Source of the DNA: an uncultured Bacteroidales bacterium
GTDB taxonomy: Bacteria; Bacteroidota; Bacteroidia; Bacteroidales; FEN-979
NCBI GenBank assembly: GCA_903903985.1
Contig: CAIVAT010000057.1
Coordinates: 248,001 to 312,000, forward strand
DNA length: 64,000 nt
Reading direction: 5' to 3'
The position numbers were made by a program, and so were the translations under genes. Under the pieces are notes generated by a model. The model saw nothing but the letters and a program-made list of their open reading frames with translations. It was not told where the DNA came from and searched no databases. Positions 44,744 through 54,669 of the stretch are shown here, in pieces. Numbering within the stretch: the first letter of the stretch is position 1; each line of letters begins with the position of its first letter.

Positions 44744-45874
44744 ATGATTCGACGGGTTTTAACAGAAGTAATAAAAAAACACAACACCGACAATAAAGCG
44801 ATCATTCTGCTTGGTTCGCGGCAAACGGGTAAAACGACCCTATTAAAGGAATTGGCATCCGGTCTTGAAAATGTTTTATGGTTGAACGCGGATGAACCCG
44901 ATATTCAGGCAATTTTTGAAAATGCCACTTCCACCAGGTTAAATGCATATTTTGGAAATTTTGCAAATATTTTTATAGATGAAGCGCAGCGCATTCAGGA
45001 TATTGGAATCAAGCTCAAATTAATTACAGATCAATTACCTGAAAAAAAATTGTTTGTCAGTGGCTCATCTGCTTTTGAATTGGCGAACCAGATTAATGAA
45101 CCCTTGACAGGAAGAAAATGGGAATACCACTTATATCCTTTTTCGTTCGGGGAATTAGCCAGTCATTATGGTTTCATCGAAGAAACCCGCATGTTGTCCC
45201 ACAGGCTTGTTTACGGGTGTTACCCGGAAGTGGTAACCCATCGTGGAAATGAAAAAGAAACACTTAAACAGTTAACGGATAGTTTCCTGTACAAAGATAT
45301 TTTGCAATGGCAAGGAATAAAAAAGCCTGAAAAATTACTTAAACTTTTGCAGGCGCTTGCCTTGCAGGTTGGCAGCGAGGTTTCATACAACAAATTGAGT
45401 AATTTGATAGACCTGGATAATGAAACGGTCGAAAAATACATTCAATTGTTGGAAAAAACCTTTGTTATTTTTCGCTTGACAGCTTTCAGCAGAAATTTGA
45501 GAAAAGAGCTGAAAAAAGGCAGGAAAATATATTTTTATGATAATGGCATTCGCAATGCATTGATCGCCAATTTCAATTCTGTTGAACTAAGAACTGATGT
45601 TGGGGCTTTGTGGGAAAATTTCATACTCAGCGAGCGGATTAAATACATGGAATATCATCAAATTTGGGCAAACCGATATTTTTGGCGTACCCAGGATCAA
45701 CAGGAAATTGATTTTATTGAAGAACGTGATGGAAAAATATATGCGTATGAGTTCAAATGGAACAGTAAGCTTAAAGTTCGCTTTTCAAAAACATTTCTTT
45801 CTGCGTATCCGGATAATGAAACGAAAACCATCACACCCGAAAACTATTTTGAATTTATTCATGGAACAATCTGA
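44744..45874 (+). CDS. AAA ATPase with DUF4143 domain
   Basis: This 376-residue ATPase has Walker A GSRQTGKT at residues 24-31 and Walker B NIFIDEAQRI at about 85, then a sensor-like LFVSGSSAFEL. A winged-helix-like part is near 200-245 (QVGSEVSYNKLSNLIDLDNETVEKYI). The DUF4143 C-terminal part carries RKIYFYDNGIRNALI and QEIDFIEERDGKIYAYEFKWN, a PD-(D/E)xK-like nuclease fold remnant. Such genes are widespread singletons, often mobile and of unknown function. The low GC of the coding sequence and its isolated position convergent to leuS agree with a recent arrival, but I have not measured this. Confidence 0.88.
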   Translation: MIRRVLTEVIKKHNTDNKAIILLGSRQTGKTTLLKELASGLENVLWLNADEPDIQAIFENATSTRLNAYFGNFANIFIDEAQRIQDIGIKLKLITDQLPEKKLFVSGSSAFELANQINEPLTGRKWEYHLYPFSFGELASHYGFIEETRMLSHRLVYGCYPEVVTHRGNEKETLKQLTDSFLYKDILQWQGIKKPEKLLKLLQALALQVGSEVSYNKLSNLIDLDNETVEKYIQLLEKTFVIFRLTAFSRNLRKELKKGRKIYFYDNGIRNALIANFNSVELRTDVGALWENFILSERIKYMEYHQIWANRYFWRTQDQQEIDFIEERDGKIYAYEFKWNSKLKVRFSKTFLSAYPDNETKTITPENYFEFIHGTI

Positions 45875-45942
45875 ACTTTTTATACAACGCAGTTCATAGG
45901 TAGCCGTACGTAAAAAAACATGAAGATTGAGCAGGCTTAAAA

Positions 45943-48756
45943 TCAAACCACTATATTGATAATCTTCCCAGACACGACGATCACCTTGCGGGGTGGTTTT
46001 CCCTGCAACCATTTTTCAGATTCTTTTGCTTCCAGCGCGGCTTTCTCAATTTCAGGAACGGTAAGGTTGGCGGGCAACTCCATTTTAAACCGTGTTTTAC
46101 CATTGAATGAAACCGGGTATTCAAAAGTGCTTTCAACCAGGTATTCCGGGTTGAATGCCGGGAAAATTGCCAGGGAAACGCTTGCGGTATGCCCAAGCAA
46201 ACTCCAGAGTTCTTCTGCAATGTGCGGGGCATAGGAAGCCATCAGGACGACCAGGTCGCTGAGAATGGCTCGTTTGTTGCACTTCAGGTCGGTGAGTTCG
46301 TTCACACAGATCATAAAGGTGCTGACGGCTGTGTTGAAAGAGAGGCGCTCAATGTCCTCCTGGATCTTTTTAATGGTTTTATGAAGCACGCGAAGCTCTT
46401 CAGGCTCGGAAGGTTCACCGGTAACGCGGAAGTTGTTCTGGTCGTCATGGAACAGCCGCCAGAATTTCCGAATGAAACGGAACACCCCTTCAATGCCGTT
46501 GGTATCCCAGGGCTTTGACTGCTCAAGCGGCCCGAGGAACATTTCGTACAGCCGGAAGGTGTCGGCGCCGTATTTTTCAATCAGGTAGTCTGGATTGACC
46601 ACGTTGTAAAGCGATTTCGACATTTTCTCCACCAGGTACCCGCAATGGTATTTACCCTCCTCAAGGATAAACTCAGATCCCGCGAGGTCGGGACGCCAAT
46701 TGCAAAACGCATCGGTGTCGAGCATATCGTTGTCAACCATGCTTACATCCACGTGCATTTCGGTAATATCGTACTGATCTTTTAAACCGGCCGAAACAAA
46801 GGTATTGGTTCCCTTGATGCGGTAAGCCAGGCTCGACCGCCCCTGGATCTTTCCCTGGTTGATGAGTTTTTTATAAGGCTCTTCTTTTACCGACAGGCCA
46901 AGATCGAAAAGGAATTTATTCCAGAAACGCGAGTAAATGAGGTGGCCGGTAGCATGTTCATCGCCGCCGATGTAAAGATCAACATCCTGCCAGTAATTGA
47001 CCGCTTCCTTCGAAAAGTACTGCTGGTTGTTGCGTGGGTCCATGTAGCGGAGATAATAGCCGCTGGAGCCTGCAAAACCGGGCATGGTGTTGGTTTCGAG
47101 CGGATAACCCTCTTTGGTCGTCCAGTTTTTTGCACGGGCCAGCGGAGGTTCGCCCGTTTCGGTGGGGAGGTAGGCATCAACATCCGGCAAACGGAGCGGA
47201 AGTTCACTCACATCGAGTGTATGCGCAATGCCATCCTTGAAATAGACCGGGAATGGCTCGCCCCAGTAGCGTTGCCTGCTGAAGATGGCGTCACGGAGGC
47301 GGAAATTGACCATTCCCTTTCCGATGCCCATTTCGTTGATCCTGCGAATTACCGCGCCGATGGCATCTTTTACCTGCATCCCGGTAATAAAATCAGCGTT
47401 GATCATCACGCCATCCTTGGCATCGTAGGAGCCAAGCGAAATGTCGCCGCCGGCAACCACTTCAATGACGGGCAGCCCAAAATGCCTGGCAAAATCATAA
47501 TCTCTGCTGTCATGTGCCGGCACGGCCATGATGGCGCCGGTTCCGTATCCCGCCAGCACGTAATCGGCCACCCAGATCGGGATGGGTTTTTTATTGAAAG
47601 GATTGAGGCAGTATGCCCCGGTAAATTCACCGGTCACCTTTTTGACTTCGGCCATGCGCTCACGTTCGGAACGGTTTTTTGCCATGAGCAGATACTGCTC
47701 AACCGCCTCCCGGCGACCGGGCGTTGTGATTTTTGCGATCAGTTCATGTTCGGGAGCCAGCACCATGAACGTCGACCCGAAAATGGTATCGGGCCGGGTG
47801 GTAAAGATGGGCAGGCTGACATCGTGACCTTCGATGGGAAAATGAATCTCGGCACCTTCCGACCGGCCGATCCAGTTCCGCTGCATCTCGATGAGGGAAT
47901 CAGAGAAATCAACGGAATCTAGTCCGTCGAGCAGGCGCTGGGCGTATGCGGTAATGCGCAGAAACCACTGGCGCATGAGTTTGCGTTCGACAGGGTGGCC
48001 CCCGCGTACCGAAAACCCGTTGGCAATTTCATCGTTGGCCAGCACGGTTCCCAGTTCCGGGCACCAGTTCACCATGGCATCCGAAAGGTAAGCGAGCCGG
48101 TAGTTCATCAGGATTTCATGCTGTTGTTTTTCCGTGAATGATCTCCATTGGCCTGCAGAAAACAACCCATCCCAAGTTGCCCCGAAAGAGCGGTCTTTTT
48201 TAATAAGCTCTTTATACCAATTCTGTGTCATCGAAGCATCGATGCCTGAATTGCCGTTTGATTCAAAGATCTTTACCAGGCTGGCAACAGGTTCCGCCTT
48301 TTGGGTTTTATTGTTGTACCAGTGATGGAAAAGCTGGATAAAGGTCCATTGGGTCCACTTGTAATAATCGGGGTCGCAGGTTTTCACTTCGCGGTCCCAA
48401 TCGTAGCAGAAGCCGATCTTGTCCATCTGTTCGCGGTATCGTGCCACATTCTTTTCTGTGGTCACGGCAGGATGGGTGCCGGTTTGTATGGCATATTGTT
48501 CAGCCGGAAGGCCATAGGCATCATATCCCATCGGATGGAGGACGTTGAAACCCTTCAGCCGCTTGTAACGTGAATAAATATCGGAGGCGATGTACCCCAA
48601 CGGATGGCCTACATGCAACCCCGCGCCGGAAGGATAAGGAAACATGTCGAGCACATAGTATTTTGGCCGGGACGGATCGGTGATGGTCTTAAAAGTCTTG
48701 TGATCGACCCAGTATTTCTGCCATTTTTTTTCGATTTCGGGAAAGTTGTAATCCAT
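45943..48756 (-). CDS. leuS: Leucyl-tRNA synthetase
   Basis: This 937-residue class I enzyme charges tRNA-Leu. The ATP-binding HIGH motif is HVGH at residues 48-51 ([16 protein letters not shown]) and KMSKS is at 711-715. The editing domain between them has [11 protein letters not shown] and [15 protein letters not shown]. The anticodon-binding part lies at about 790-880. The C-terminal domain is short ([14 protein letters not shown]). It is convergent to the DUF4143 gene, with 68 bp between, and divergent from the AsmA-like gene. The promoter box is about 70 bp upstream of the ATG, with a hairpin repeat in the leader. Confidence 0.97.
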   Translation of the reverse strand: MDYNFPEIEKKWQKYWVDHKTFKTITDPSRPKYYVLDMFPYPSGAGLHVGHPLGYIASDIYSRYKRLKGFNVLHPMGYDAYGLPAEQYAIQTGTHPAVTTEKNVARYREQMDKIGFCYDWDREVKTCDPDYYKWTQWTFIQLFHHWYNNKTQKAEPVASLVKIFESNGNSGIDASMTQNWYKELIKKDRSFGATWDGLFSAGQWRSFTEKQQHEILMNYRLAYLSDAMVNWCPELGTVLANDEIANGFSVRGGHPVERKLMRQWFLRITAYAQRLLDGLDSVDFSDSLIEMQRNWIGRSEGAEIHFPIEGHDVSLPIFTTRPDTIFGSTFMVLAPEHELIAKITTPGRREAVEQYLLMAKNRSERERMAEVKKVTGEFTGAYCLNPFNKKPIPIWVADYVLAGYGTGAIMAVPAHDSRDYDFARHFGLPVIEVVAGGDISLGSYDAKDGVMINADFITGMQVKDAIGAVIRRINEMGIGKGMVNFRLRDAIFSRQRYWGEPFPVYFKDGIAHTLDVSELPLRLPDVDAYLPTETGEPPLARAKNWTTKEGYPLETNTMPGFAGSSGYYLRYMDPRNNQQYFSKEAVNYWQDVDLYIGGDEHATGHLIYSRFWNKFLFDLGLSVKEEPYKKLINQGKIQGRSSLAYRIKGTNTFVSAGLKDQYDITEMHVDVSMVDNDMLDTDAFCNWRPDLAGSEFILEEGKYHCGYLVEKMSKSLYNVVNPDYLIEKYGADTFRLYEMFLGPLEQSKPWDTNGIEGVFRFIRKFWRLFHDDQNNFRVTGEPSEPEELRVLHKTIKKIQEDIERLSFNTAVSTFMICVNELTDLKCNKRAILSDLVVLMASYAPHIAEELWSLLGHTASVSLAIFPAFNPEYLVESTFEYPVSFNGKTRFKMELPANLTVPEIEKAALEAKESEKWLQGKPPRKVIVVSGKIINIVV

Positions 48757-48786
48757 TTGGTCTGATGTTAATGTCCCCAGCTCCTG

Positions 48787-48811
48787 CCTCTCCCTGCTTT
48801 AGGGAGGGGTT
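48787..48811. repeat. G/C-rich interspersed hairpin, copy 4 (leuS leader)
   Basis: CCTCTCCCT pairs with AGGGAGGGG around a short GCTTT loop, with GGGTTGGGGTGGGTGG continuing the G-rich arm. It lies between the predicted leuS transcription start and the leuS ATG, so it would form in the mRNA leader. It is of the same class as the elements in the nuo operon. Confidence 0.75.
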
Positions 48812-48822
48812 GGGGTGGGTGG

Positions 48823-48830
48823 CAAATTTA
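48823..48830 (-). promoter_or_regulatory. Predicted -7 box for leuS
   Basis: On the minus strand this reads TAAATTTG, matching TAnnTTTG. It is about 67 bp upstream of the leuS ATG and 29 bp from the divergent box for the AsmA-like gene. Confidence 0.5.
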
Positions 48831-48858
48831 GCGATTTCAACCGAACCATGAAAATGCC

Positions 48859-48866
48859 TACCTTTG
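48859..48866 (+). promoter_or_regulatory. Predicted -7 box for the AsmA-like genes
   Basis: TACCTTTG is an exact TAnnTTTG match. Transcription near 48873 would exclude a TTG start at 48864 and fits the ATG at 48888. Confidence 0.55.
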
Positions 48867-48887
48867 AGTCACCAACCATACCATGGA

Positions 48888-51800
48888 ATGGCTGACCAGG
48901 AAACCCAGGGCAACGAACAACCTCAGCAACGCTGGCCGCATACCTGGCGTTACATCATGCTTGTTTTGTGCCTGTTGCTGGTTGTTTCCTTTTTTGCACT
49001 TTACTTTGGTTTCAACTTTTTTGGTGAACGGCTGCTCAGAAAGTATCTGCAGGAAAAAATACATACTTCAAGCAATGGACTGTACCGGGTTGATTTTAAA
49101 ACACTGCATCTGAACATTCTCACCGGAAAGGTGGTGATCGATCGTTTCGAACTGATTCCAGATACCCTTCAATACCAGCGGTTGAAGGCACAGGGGAAGG
49201 TAGCCAGGTCGTTGTACCGGGTATCGTTTTCATCCCTCACCATCGACCGGGTTCATTTCAGGCAGATCCTTGCAGGCAAACGGATCAATTTTCGCCAGCT
49301 GACCCTTCAACGCCCCCTGATCAGTATTGTAGGCTCTCCCGACCCGCTGACTGCCAAACGCAGCAAATGGCGGGTGATCTACGAAGACCTTTACCCTGCT
49401 GTCTCAGGCTTTTTCAATGATTTTCATATCGATTCCGTCAAAGTGAGCCATGGACTGCTTTATACCACTTTCGGCGCAAAGACAGGCCGGAAGATCACAG
49501 GCGAATATGAGTTCAGTTCCGTGCTCAGGGATGTTTCGGTAAACCCATTCAGCTATTATAACCGGGAGCGGGTTTTTTACTCACGTGATATTGAGATTGT
49601 CATTCATAACTTCGAATCGCAGCTTGCCGACAGTCTTTATTCGCTGAAGGCGGATGAAATCGGTTTTTCTCTGACAAAATCGACCCTTTACGGAAAAAAA
49701 ATCACTTTATCCCCCAATTTCAATTCAAGAAGGATCCGCCAGGTAACTCGTGGCGATCTTTTCCGGATCGACCTTCCGGCATTTTCGATCAGCGGGATCG
49801 ATCTTTACCGGGCGATGATGAACAGGGAAGTGGACGTTTCATCCTTGAGCCTGACCGATTTCTTTGTAAGGGTCTATCGAAACAAACCTTCACCGGAATC
49901 GATGAATCATAAAAAGTCAAGGAAAAAGCTGACCCTTGCCGGATTGTATACGGTTATTGCAAAAGAACTCCGGTTCATTTCGATTGACGCTCTTTCCCTG
50001 AAAAACGGGTCGTGTGAATATTATGGAAGTTTAAACGATGTAAAACCTGAACTGCATATCGGGACAGTGAATCTTGAACTGAGCCGGTTCCGGCTCGATT
50101 CACTTGCGCACCTCGATCAATCGAGGATTTTTTATTCCCGGGCCATCGAGTTGGACCTGGAGCGGATTTCACTTTTCTTACGCGATGGCATTCATTGCAT
50201 CAAGGCTTCGGCCATCAGTTTTTCAACCATCAAATCGATCATCGATGTGCATGGTGCAAGTATTTTCCCGGACCTGAAAAAAAATCTGCTTCAAACAGCC
50301 GGCCGTCGCAACACCATGTTTGTCACCTTACCCCGGCTCCTTTTTACCGGGATCGACCTGAAAAAGGTTTTCAACAGGAGGGTCCTCGATTTTGACAGGC
50401 TGATCGTAAGCAACCCGGATATAAAATACACCCGGTTCCGTGCCTCGAAAAATCCTGATCCCCGGTTTAAAAATCCCGAAGATTTCTTTGAAACAGAGAA
50501 TGAGGATGTAGTGTACGATCTTTTAAAAAAGTACCTGTGGGCCGTCAGGGGGAACGAAATCAACATCGTTCATGGACTTTTCCGGTTTTCGTTGAATCAG
50601 TCAGGAACCGACGTTCCGCTTGTTGCAACTAATTTCGAGCTGGCTATGCAACAATTTTTAATTGATTCGATACATGGGATGAACGAGCAGGGTTATTTTT
50701 ACAGTCGTGATTTCAACCTCGATCTTGAAGATGTTTCCGTGTGTTCGCCCGACAGTCTTAAATACCTGCGGGCCGGCAGGGTCCATGTGGTAACGAAGGA
50801 TTCGCTGATCGAAGCCGACGACATCAGCATCTTTAAAACATCCAGCCCGTGGCGGTTCAATTCGTTAAAAAACAAACGGCAATCCATGACCGTTGAATTC
50901 TCCCTGCGCAAACTCCACCTGACGGGATTAAACCACAAGAAACTTTTCCTGGAAAAAAGGCTCATTGCCAACCAGGTTGAATTTGAAAACCCGACGCTTT
51001 TTTTACGAACCAGTAAAATAATTCACCCTGAAGGGCCTCCTGAAAAAAACCAGCTTCTCCAGACAAAAAATTTTGTTCACACCTTTGAGATCGGCCGGTG
51101 CGTGGTTCGAAACGGTGCTTTTTCATACGATGGGGAAGAGGACCGCAAAGCCTCTTATTTTTCGCTGAAAGATATTGATTTTACAGTGGTTGGTGCTACT
51201 GTTCACATACCCGAAAAAGGAATCAGCGACGGGCTGATCAAATTTGACTCCCTCCATCTCAAGGTGATCCCCTTACGGGCAGTAATTGCCGACAGTGCCT
51301 ATGCCCTGGAGGCACGGAGCCTGGAGGTACATTCCTATCCCGCCGACATCATCCTGCAGGGCGTGAAAGCCGTGCCACTCAAACCATGGAATAGGATGAC
51401 GGGTCCCGTGAGCCGTGCCACCATTACCATTCCCGAGATCAGGTTCAATGGATTCTATTTCGACCACGCGATATTTGACAACCGGTGGCTGCTTGAAGGG
51501 TTATATGTTGAAAACCCGACGGTTTCTGTTGAATTGCAGGCTGAAGGAGGTGAGACGAAGGACGTGGAGACCTTGACTGGTTTCGGGCATGACAAGAACC
51601 TGGAAATTACCGGGATTCCTCCGTTCATGAAGACCCTGGCGGTGCGGAAGGTTTCCATCTCGGGCGCTTCTGCAAGCCTGGTACGCCACAAAAACGACCG
51701 CACAAGTAACTTTTCGCTTAAAGACATCATGATTGAGGTGACCCGCTTCCGGGCCGATTCCGCCACCCGGTCAAACCCGGGCGGTACCCCGTTGTTCAAT

Positions 51801-52859
51801 GCCGACGATATAAAAATATCAGCACCCGGGTTTTCATGGCTGGCTGCCGACAGCATGTATACTTATTCCTTTGGCCGGATGGGGCTTTCCACAGGATCTG
51901 CGAGTGCATTTATAGATTCAGTTTCGGTGATCCCGAATTTCAACAGACAGGATTTTTCCCGTAAACTTGGTTTCCAGGCCGACCGGATGGTTTTGACCGT
52001 TCCCCGCATCATGATAGACCATCTTGATTTCCGGTCATTGGTCGGCGAATACAAGGTTCAGGCATCAAAAATAAGGCTTGAGGATGTGAAATTTGAATCC
52101 TATCGTGACAAGCGGATCCCATTCCCCGCCTGGCAGCGACCGCTCATGCCCGGAAAAATGATCGCAGGCATTGCGTTTCCGCTTTGCATAGATACCATTG
52201 ACTTGAAAAACGGTTACGCTTCCTATGAAGAGCAAAACGGGGATGAACCCGGCAGGATCTTTTTCGACCGCATCAACGCCACCCTGACGGGGTTATGCAC
52301 CCCGTCAGGGTTATGCACCCCGTCAGGGTTCAACCTCCACAGCACCATGAATATCATGGGAACAGCACCAGCGGAGGCATGGTTCCAATTCCTGGTCACC
52401 CATCAGCGGGATAGCTTTACCCTGCGGGCAACCATCGGGGAACTGGACCTGAAACAGATCAATCCAATGCTATCGAAACTCGTGCCGGTATCCATCAAAC
52501 AAGGTACTGCGCGCAGGACCGAAATATTGCAGATAAACGCCAACAACGACAAGGCTGTCGGAAAAATGAAGTTCCGGTATAGCGATCTTAGCATCCGCCT
52601 CCATCCATCGAAGCCGGATGCATGGAGCCGGTTCGAACAGTCATTGCTCACTGAATTGGCCAATCTCCTGCTATCGGACAATAACCCGGACGATGGGGGG
52701 AAAATGAAGGAGGGAGTTGTTTATTTTGAGCGAGACCCAACGAAGGGTTTTTTTAATTTTGTCTGGAAAAGTGTGTTGAGCGGCATCAAATCATCGGTGG
52801 GTATGGACAGTAAAACTCAACGGGAAATGAAAAAAGAAATAAAAAACACGAGAAAATGA
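48888..52859 (+). CDS. AsmA-like large membrane-anchored protein
   Basis: From the ATG at 48888 this is a 1323-residue protein with one N-terminal helix (about 25-48). After it comes a long periplasmic stretch of repeated short beta-strands with recurring phrases such as RFELIPDTLQY, SFSSLTIDRVHF and the (A)DDI motif. This is the pattern of AsmA/DUF748 proteins, which form long grooves thought to carry lipids across the periplasm. The C-terminal part (about 1050-1300) matches the next gene closely (NPMLSKLVPVSIKQG, LLLSDNNPDDGGKMKEGV). An 18-bp repeat pair encoding (LC)TPSG lies at about residues 1132-1148. The stop overlaps the next start in an ATGA. Lipid transport is inference from the family. 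Confidence 0.8.
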   Translation: MADQETQGNEQPQQRWPHTWRYIMLVLCLLLVVSFFALYFGFNFFGERLLRKYLQEKIHTSSNGLYRVDFKTLHLNILTGKVVIDRFELIPDTLQYQRLKAQGKVARSLYRVSFSSLTIDRVHFRQILAGKRINFRQLTLQRPLISIVGSPDPLTAKRSKWRVIYEDLYPAVSGFFNDFHIDSVKVSHGLLYTTFGAKTGRKITGEYEFSSVLRDVSVNPFSYYNRERVFYSRDIEIVIHNFESQLADSLYSLKADEIGFSLTKSTLYGKKITLSPNFNSRRIRQVTRGDLFRIDLPAFSISGIDLYRAMMNREVDVSSLSLTDFFVRVYRNKPSPESMNHKKSRKKLTLAGLYTVIAKELRFISIDALSLKNGSCEYYGSLNDVKPELHIGTVNLELSRFRLDSLAHLDQSRIFYSRAIELDLERISLFLRDGIHCIKASAISFSTIKSIIDVHGASIFPDLKKNLLQTAGRRNTMFVTLPRLLFTGIDLKKVFNRRVLDFDRLIVSNPDIKYTRFRASKNPDPRFKNPEDFFETENEDVVYDLLKKYLWAVRGNEINIVHGLFRFSLNQSGTDVPLVATNFELAMQQFLIDSIHGMNEQGYFYSRDFNLDLEDVSVCSPDSLKYLRAGRVHVVTKDSLIEADDISIFKTSSPWRFNSLKNKRQSMTVEFSLRKLHLTGLNHKKLFLEKRLIANQVEFENPTLFLRTSKIIHPEGPPEKNQLLQTKNFVHTFEIGRCVVRNGAFSYDGEEDRKASYFSLKDIDFTVVGATVHIPEKGISDGLIKFDSLHLKVIPLRAVIADSAYALEARSLEVHSYPADIILQGVKAVPLKPWNRMTGPVSRATITIPEIRFNGFYFDHAIFDNRWLLEGLYVENPTVSVELQAEGGETKDVETLTGFGHDKNLEITGIPPFMKTLAVRKVSISGASASLVRHKNDRTSNFSLKDIMIEVTRFRADSATRSNPGGTPLFNADDIKISAPGFSWLAADSMYTYSFGRMGLSTGSASAFIDSVSVIPNFNRQDFSRKLGFQADRMVLTVPRIMIDHLDFRSLVGEYKVQASKIRLEDVKFESYRDKRIPFPAWQRPLMPGKMIAGIAFPLCIDTIDLKNGYASYEEQNGDEPGRIFFDRINATLTGLCTPSGLCTPSGFNLHSTMNIMGTAPAEAWFQFLVTHQRDSFTLRATIGELDLKQINPMLSKLVPVSIKQGTARRTEILQINANNDKAVGKMKFRYSDLSIRLHPSKPDAWSRFEQSLLTELANLLLSDNNPDDGGKMKEGVVYFERDPTKGFFNFVWKSVLSGIKSSVGMDSKTQREMKKEIKNTRK
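52281..52329. repeat. 18-bp repeats plus inverted copy inside AsmA-like gene
   Basis: ACCCTGACGGGGT (52281-52293) is followed by two direct copies of TATGCACCCCGTCAGGGT (52294-52311 and 52312-52329). The first part is the exact reverse complement of the core ACCCCGTCAGGGT, so it can form a 13-bp hairpin with either direct copy. The whole lies in frame within the coding sequence, reading T-L-T-G and then T-P-S-G twice. A related pair lies in truB. Confidence 0.92.
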
Positions 52860-54631
52860 AAAGAAAAACGATTGGCAAAATTTTCCTTTGGATCGTTGTC
52901 ATACTCATCCTGATCGCAGGAATTTTCTTTGCCATTGGCTATTTTTATTATTCGAAGATCCTGCGCAATTACCTGATTGAAACAGTCAGCAGTGAAAGCA
53001 AGGGCCTCTACAAAGTTGAAGTCGGGAACCTTTACCTGAACCTTGTTGCAGGAAATCTGACCATCGACAAGTTCTCGCTGTTGCCGGATACAGCATTTTA
53101 CAGGACACATTCAAATACCGACACGCTGGCTCCCCTGTTATTCAAACTGACCATCAACCAGTTTCGGATCAGGGATTTTCATGTCATGGAAGCGGTCAGG
53201 CACCGGAAAATCGACATGCAGCGCATCCGGTTCATCGGGCCCGAGATCACCGTGTTCCGCATGAGGATGCCACCGCAGACCAACGAAGACAAGAAAAAGG
53301 AAAAAATGATGTCGATCCCTTTGCCAAAGGGACTTTCATCCATTGCGGTGAAAGAGTTCATCATCGAAAATGCCAGGCTTGAGTTTATTGATTGCAGCAA
53401 GGACTCTGTCACGCGGAACACATTTCCCACCTGCAATATTTTTGTGAAAAACATTCTCGTTGATTCTGTTCACCAGGGAAAGAAAAGGCTCTTCAATGCC
53501 GACGATATAAGCATCACGCTTGGATCATACAGCCTGCCCATGAAAAATGGCATGAACGAAATTTCGTTTGGCGAAATCGGGCTTTCCACAGCAACCGGGG
53601 AGGTTAATGTGAAGAATTTTCATTTGAAACCACTTTACAGCAAATACGATTATACCCGCAAACTTGGATTTCAGACCGACTGGATGGATATCCGCATCAA
53701 CAAATTCAGCTTGAAGCGCATCGATCTGCGAAACCTGCTCTTCGAAGGGAAAATGAAGGCGGGGCTGCTCGACATAGATTCCCTTATCCTCGATGATTAC
53801 CGCGATAAGCGAGTCGCCCTGAAGCCAGGCTTCAAACCTCCCATGCCCCAGGAGGGCCTGCACAAACTGAAAACCTATCTTCGGATTGACACTGTTATCC
53901 TGAAAAACGGAAAGGCCAACTATGCGGAACAGGTGGGAGAGGTCCCAGGCACCATTTTCTTTGACCGGCTGAATGCGACATTCACCGGGCTTACCAACGA
54001 TTCGGTGCTGCTCAATGCCGGACTGATTTCAGAATTAAAGGGGTCGGGCTACCTGATGGGAAAGGGCAAACTGGACGTAACGGTCTGGTTCAAATTTGCC
54101 GATAAACACAATTCATTCAACTTCAGCGCACAACTGGGGCCCTTTGACCTGACGGTCGTTAACCCGATGCTCTCGAACCTGGTTCCCGCCAAAGTCATAA
54201 GCGGTAAGGTGAAACGGGTACTCATCCCGATGGTATATGCGAACGATGATTTTGCCAGGGGGAAAATGCTTTTTTATTATAATGACCTTGTCGTCAGCAT
54301 GACCGACCAGAAACAGACCACATGGACAAAAGTAAAAACCGGGGTCATCAATTTTGCAGCCAACAACCTGGTTTTGAGCAACGACAACCCCACGGCCTCC
54401 GGGAAGATGAAAACCGGGGTCATTTATGCCCCGAGGATCAAGGAACTGGGGTTTGTAAACTTCTTCTGGAGAAGCGCTTTCAGCGGGTTGAAATCAACAG
54501 TTGGATTCAACTCCAAGGCACAAAAGGAGATGATCAGGGAGGAAAAGCAAAAGGGGCATGAAAAAGATCCCGGGAAGGGAAAGACCCCGAATCAGAAAAA
54601 AGGCACGAAGGAGAAAAAGGTGAAGAAGTAG
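52856..54631 (+). CDS. AsmA-like membrane-anchored protein, shorter paralogue
   Basis: This 591-residue protein is a shorter relative of the preceding gene, with one N-terminal helix (about 8-30) and a beta-rich periplasmic body. Shared phrases include KFSLLPDTAFY, NADDISITLGSY, YDDYRDKRVALKPGF (preserved as a similar stretch), NPMLSNLVPAKVISGKV and LSNDNPTASGKMKTGV. The C-terminal tail is very Lys/Glu-rich (about 560-591). The tandem arrangement with an ATGA overlap suggests duplication followed by loss or gain of the central repeats. It sits 38 bp before ftsX in an envelope-building cluster. Confidence 0.8.
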   Translation: MKRKTIGKIFLWIVVILILIAGIFFAIGYFYYSKILRNYLIETVSSESKGLYKVEVGNLYLNLVAGNLTIDKFSLLPDTAFYRTHSNTDTLAPLLFKLTINQFRIRDFHVMEAVRHRKIDMQRIRFIGPEITVFRMRMPPQTNEDKKKEKMMSIPLPKGLSSIAVKEFIIENARLEFIDCSKDSVTRNTFPTCNIFVKNILVDSVHQGKKRLFNADDISITLGSYSLPMKNGMNEISFGEIGLSTATGEVNVKNFHLKPLYSKYDYTRKLGFQTDWMDIRINKFSLKRIDLRNLLFEGKMKAGLLDIDSLILDDYRDKRVALKPGFKPPMPQEGLHKLKTYLRIDTVILKNGKANYAEQVGEVPGTIFFDRLNATFTGLTNDSVLLNAGLISELKGSGYLMGKGKLDVTVWFKFADKHNSFNFSAQLGPFDLTVVNPMLSNLVPAKVISGKVKRVLIPMVYANDDFARGKMLFYYNDLVVSMTDQKQTTWTKVKTGVINFAANNLVLSNDNPTASGKMKTGVIYAPRIKELGFVNFFWRSAFSGLKSTVGFNSKAQKEMIREEKQKGHEKDPGKGKTPNQKKGTKEKKVKK

Positions 54632-54669
54632 GAAATTTTGCCTAATTTTAGCCCGTATTTTCAGCCCTC

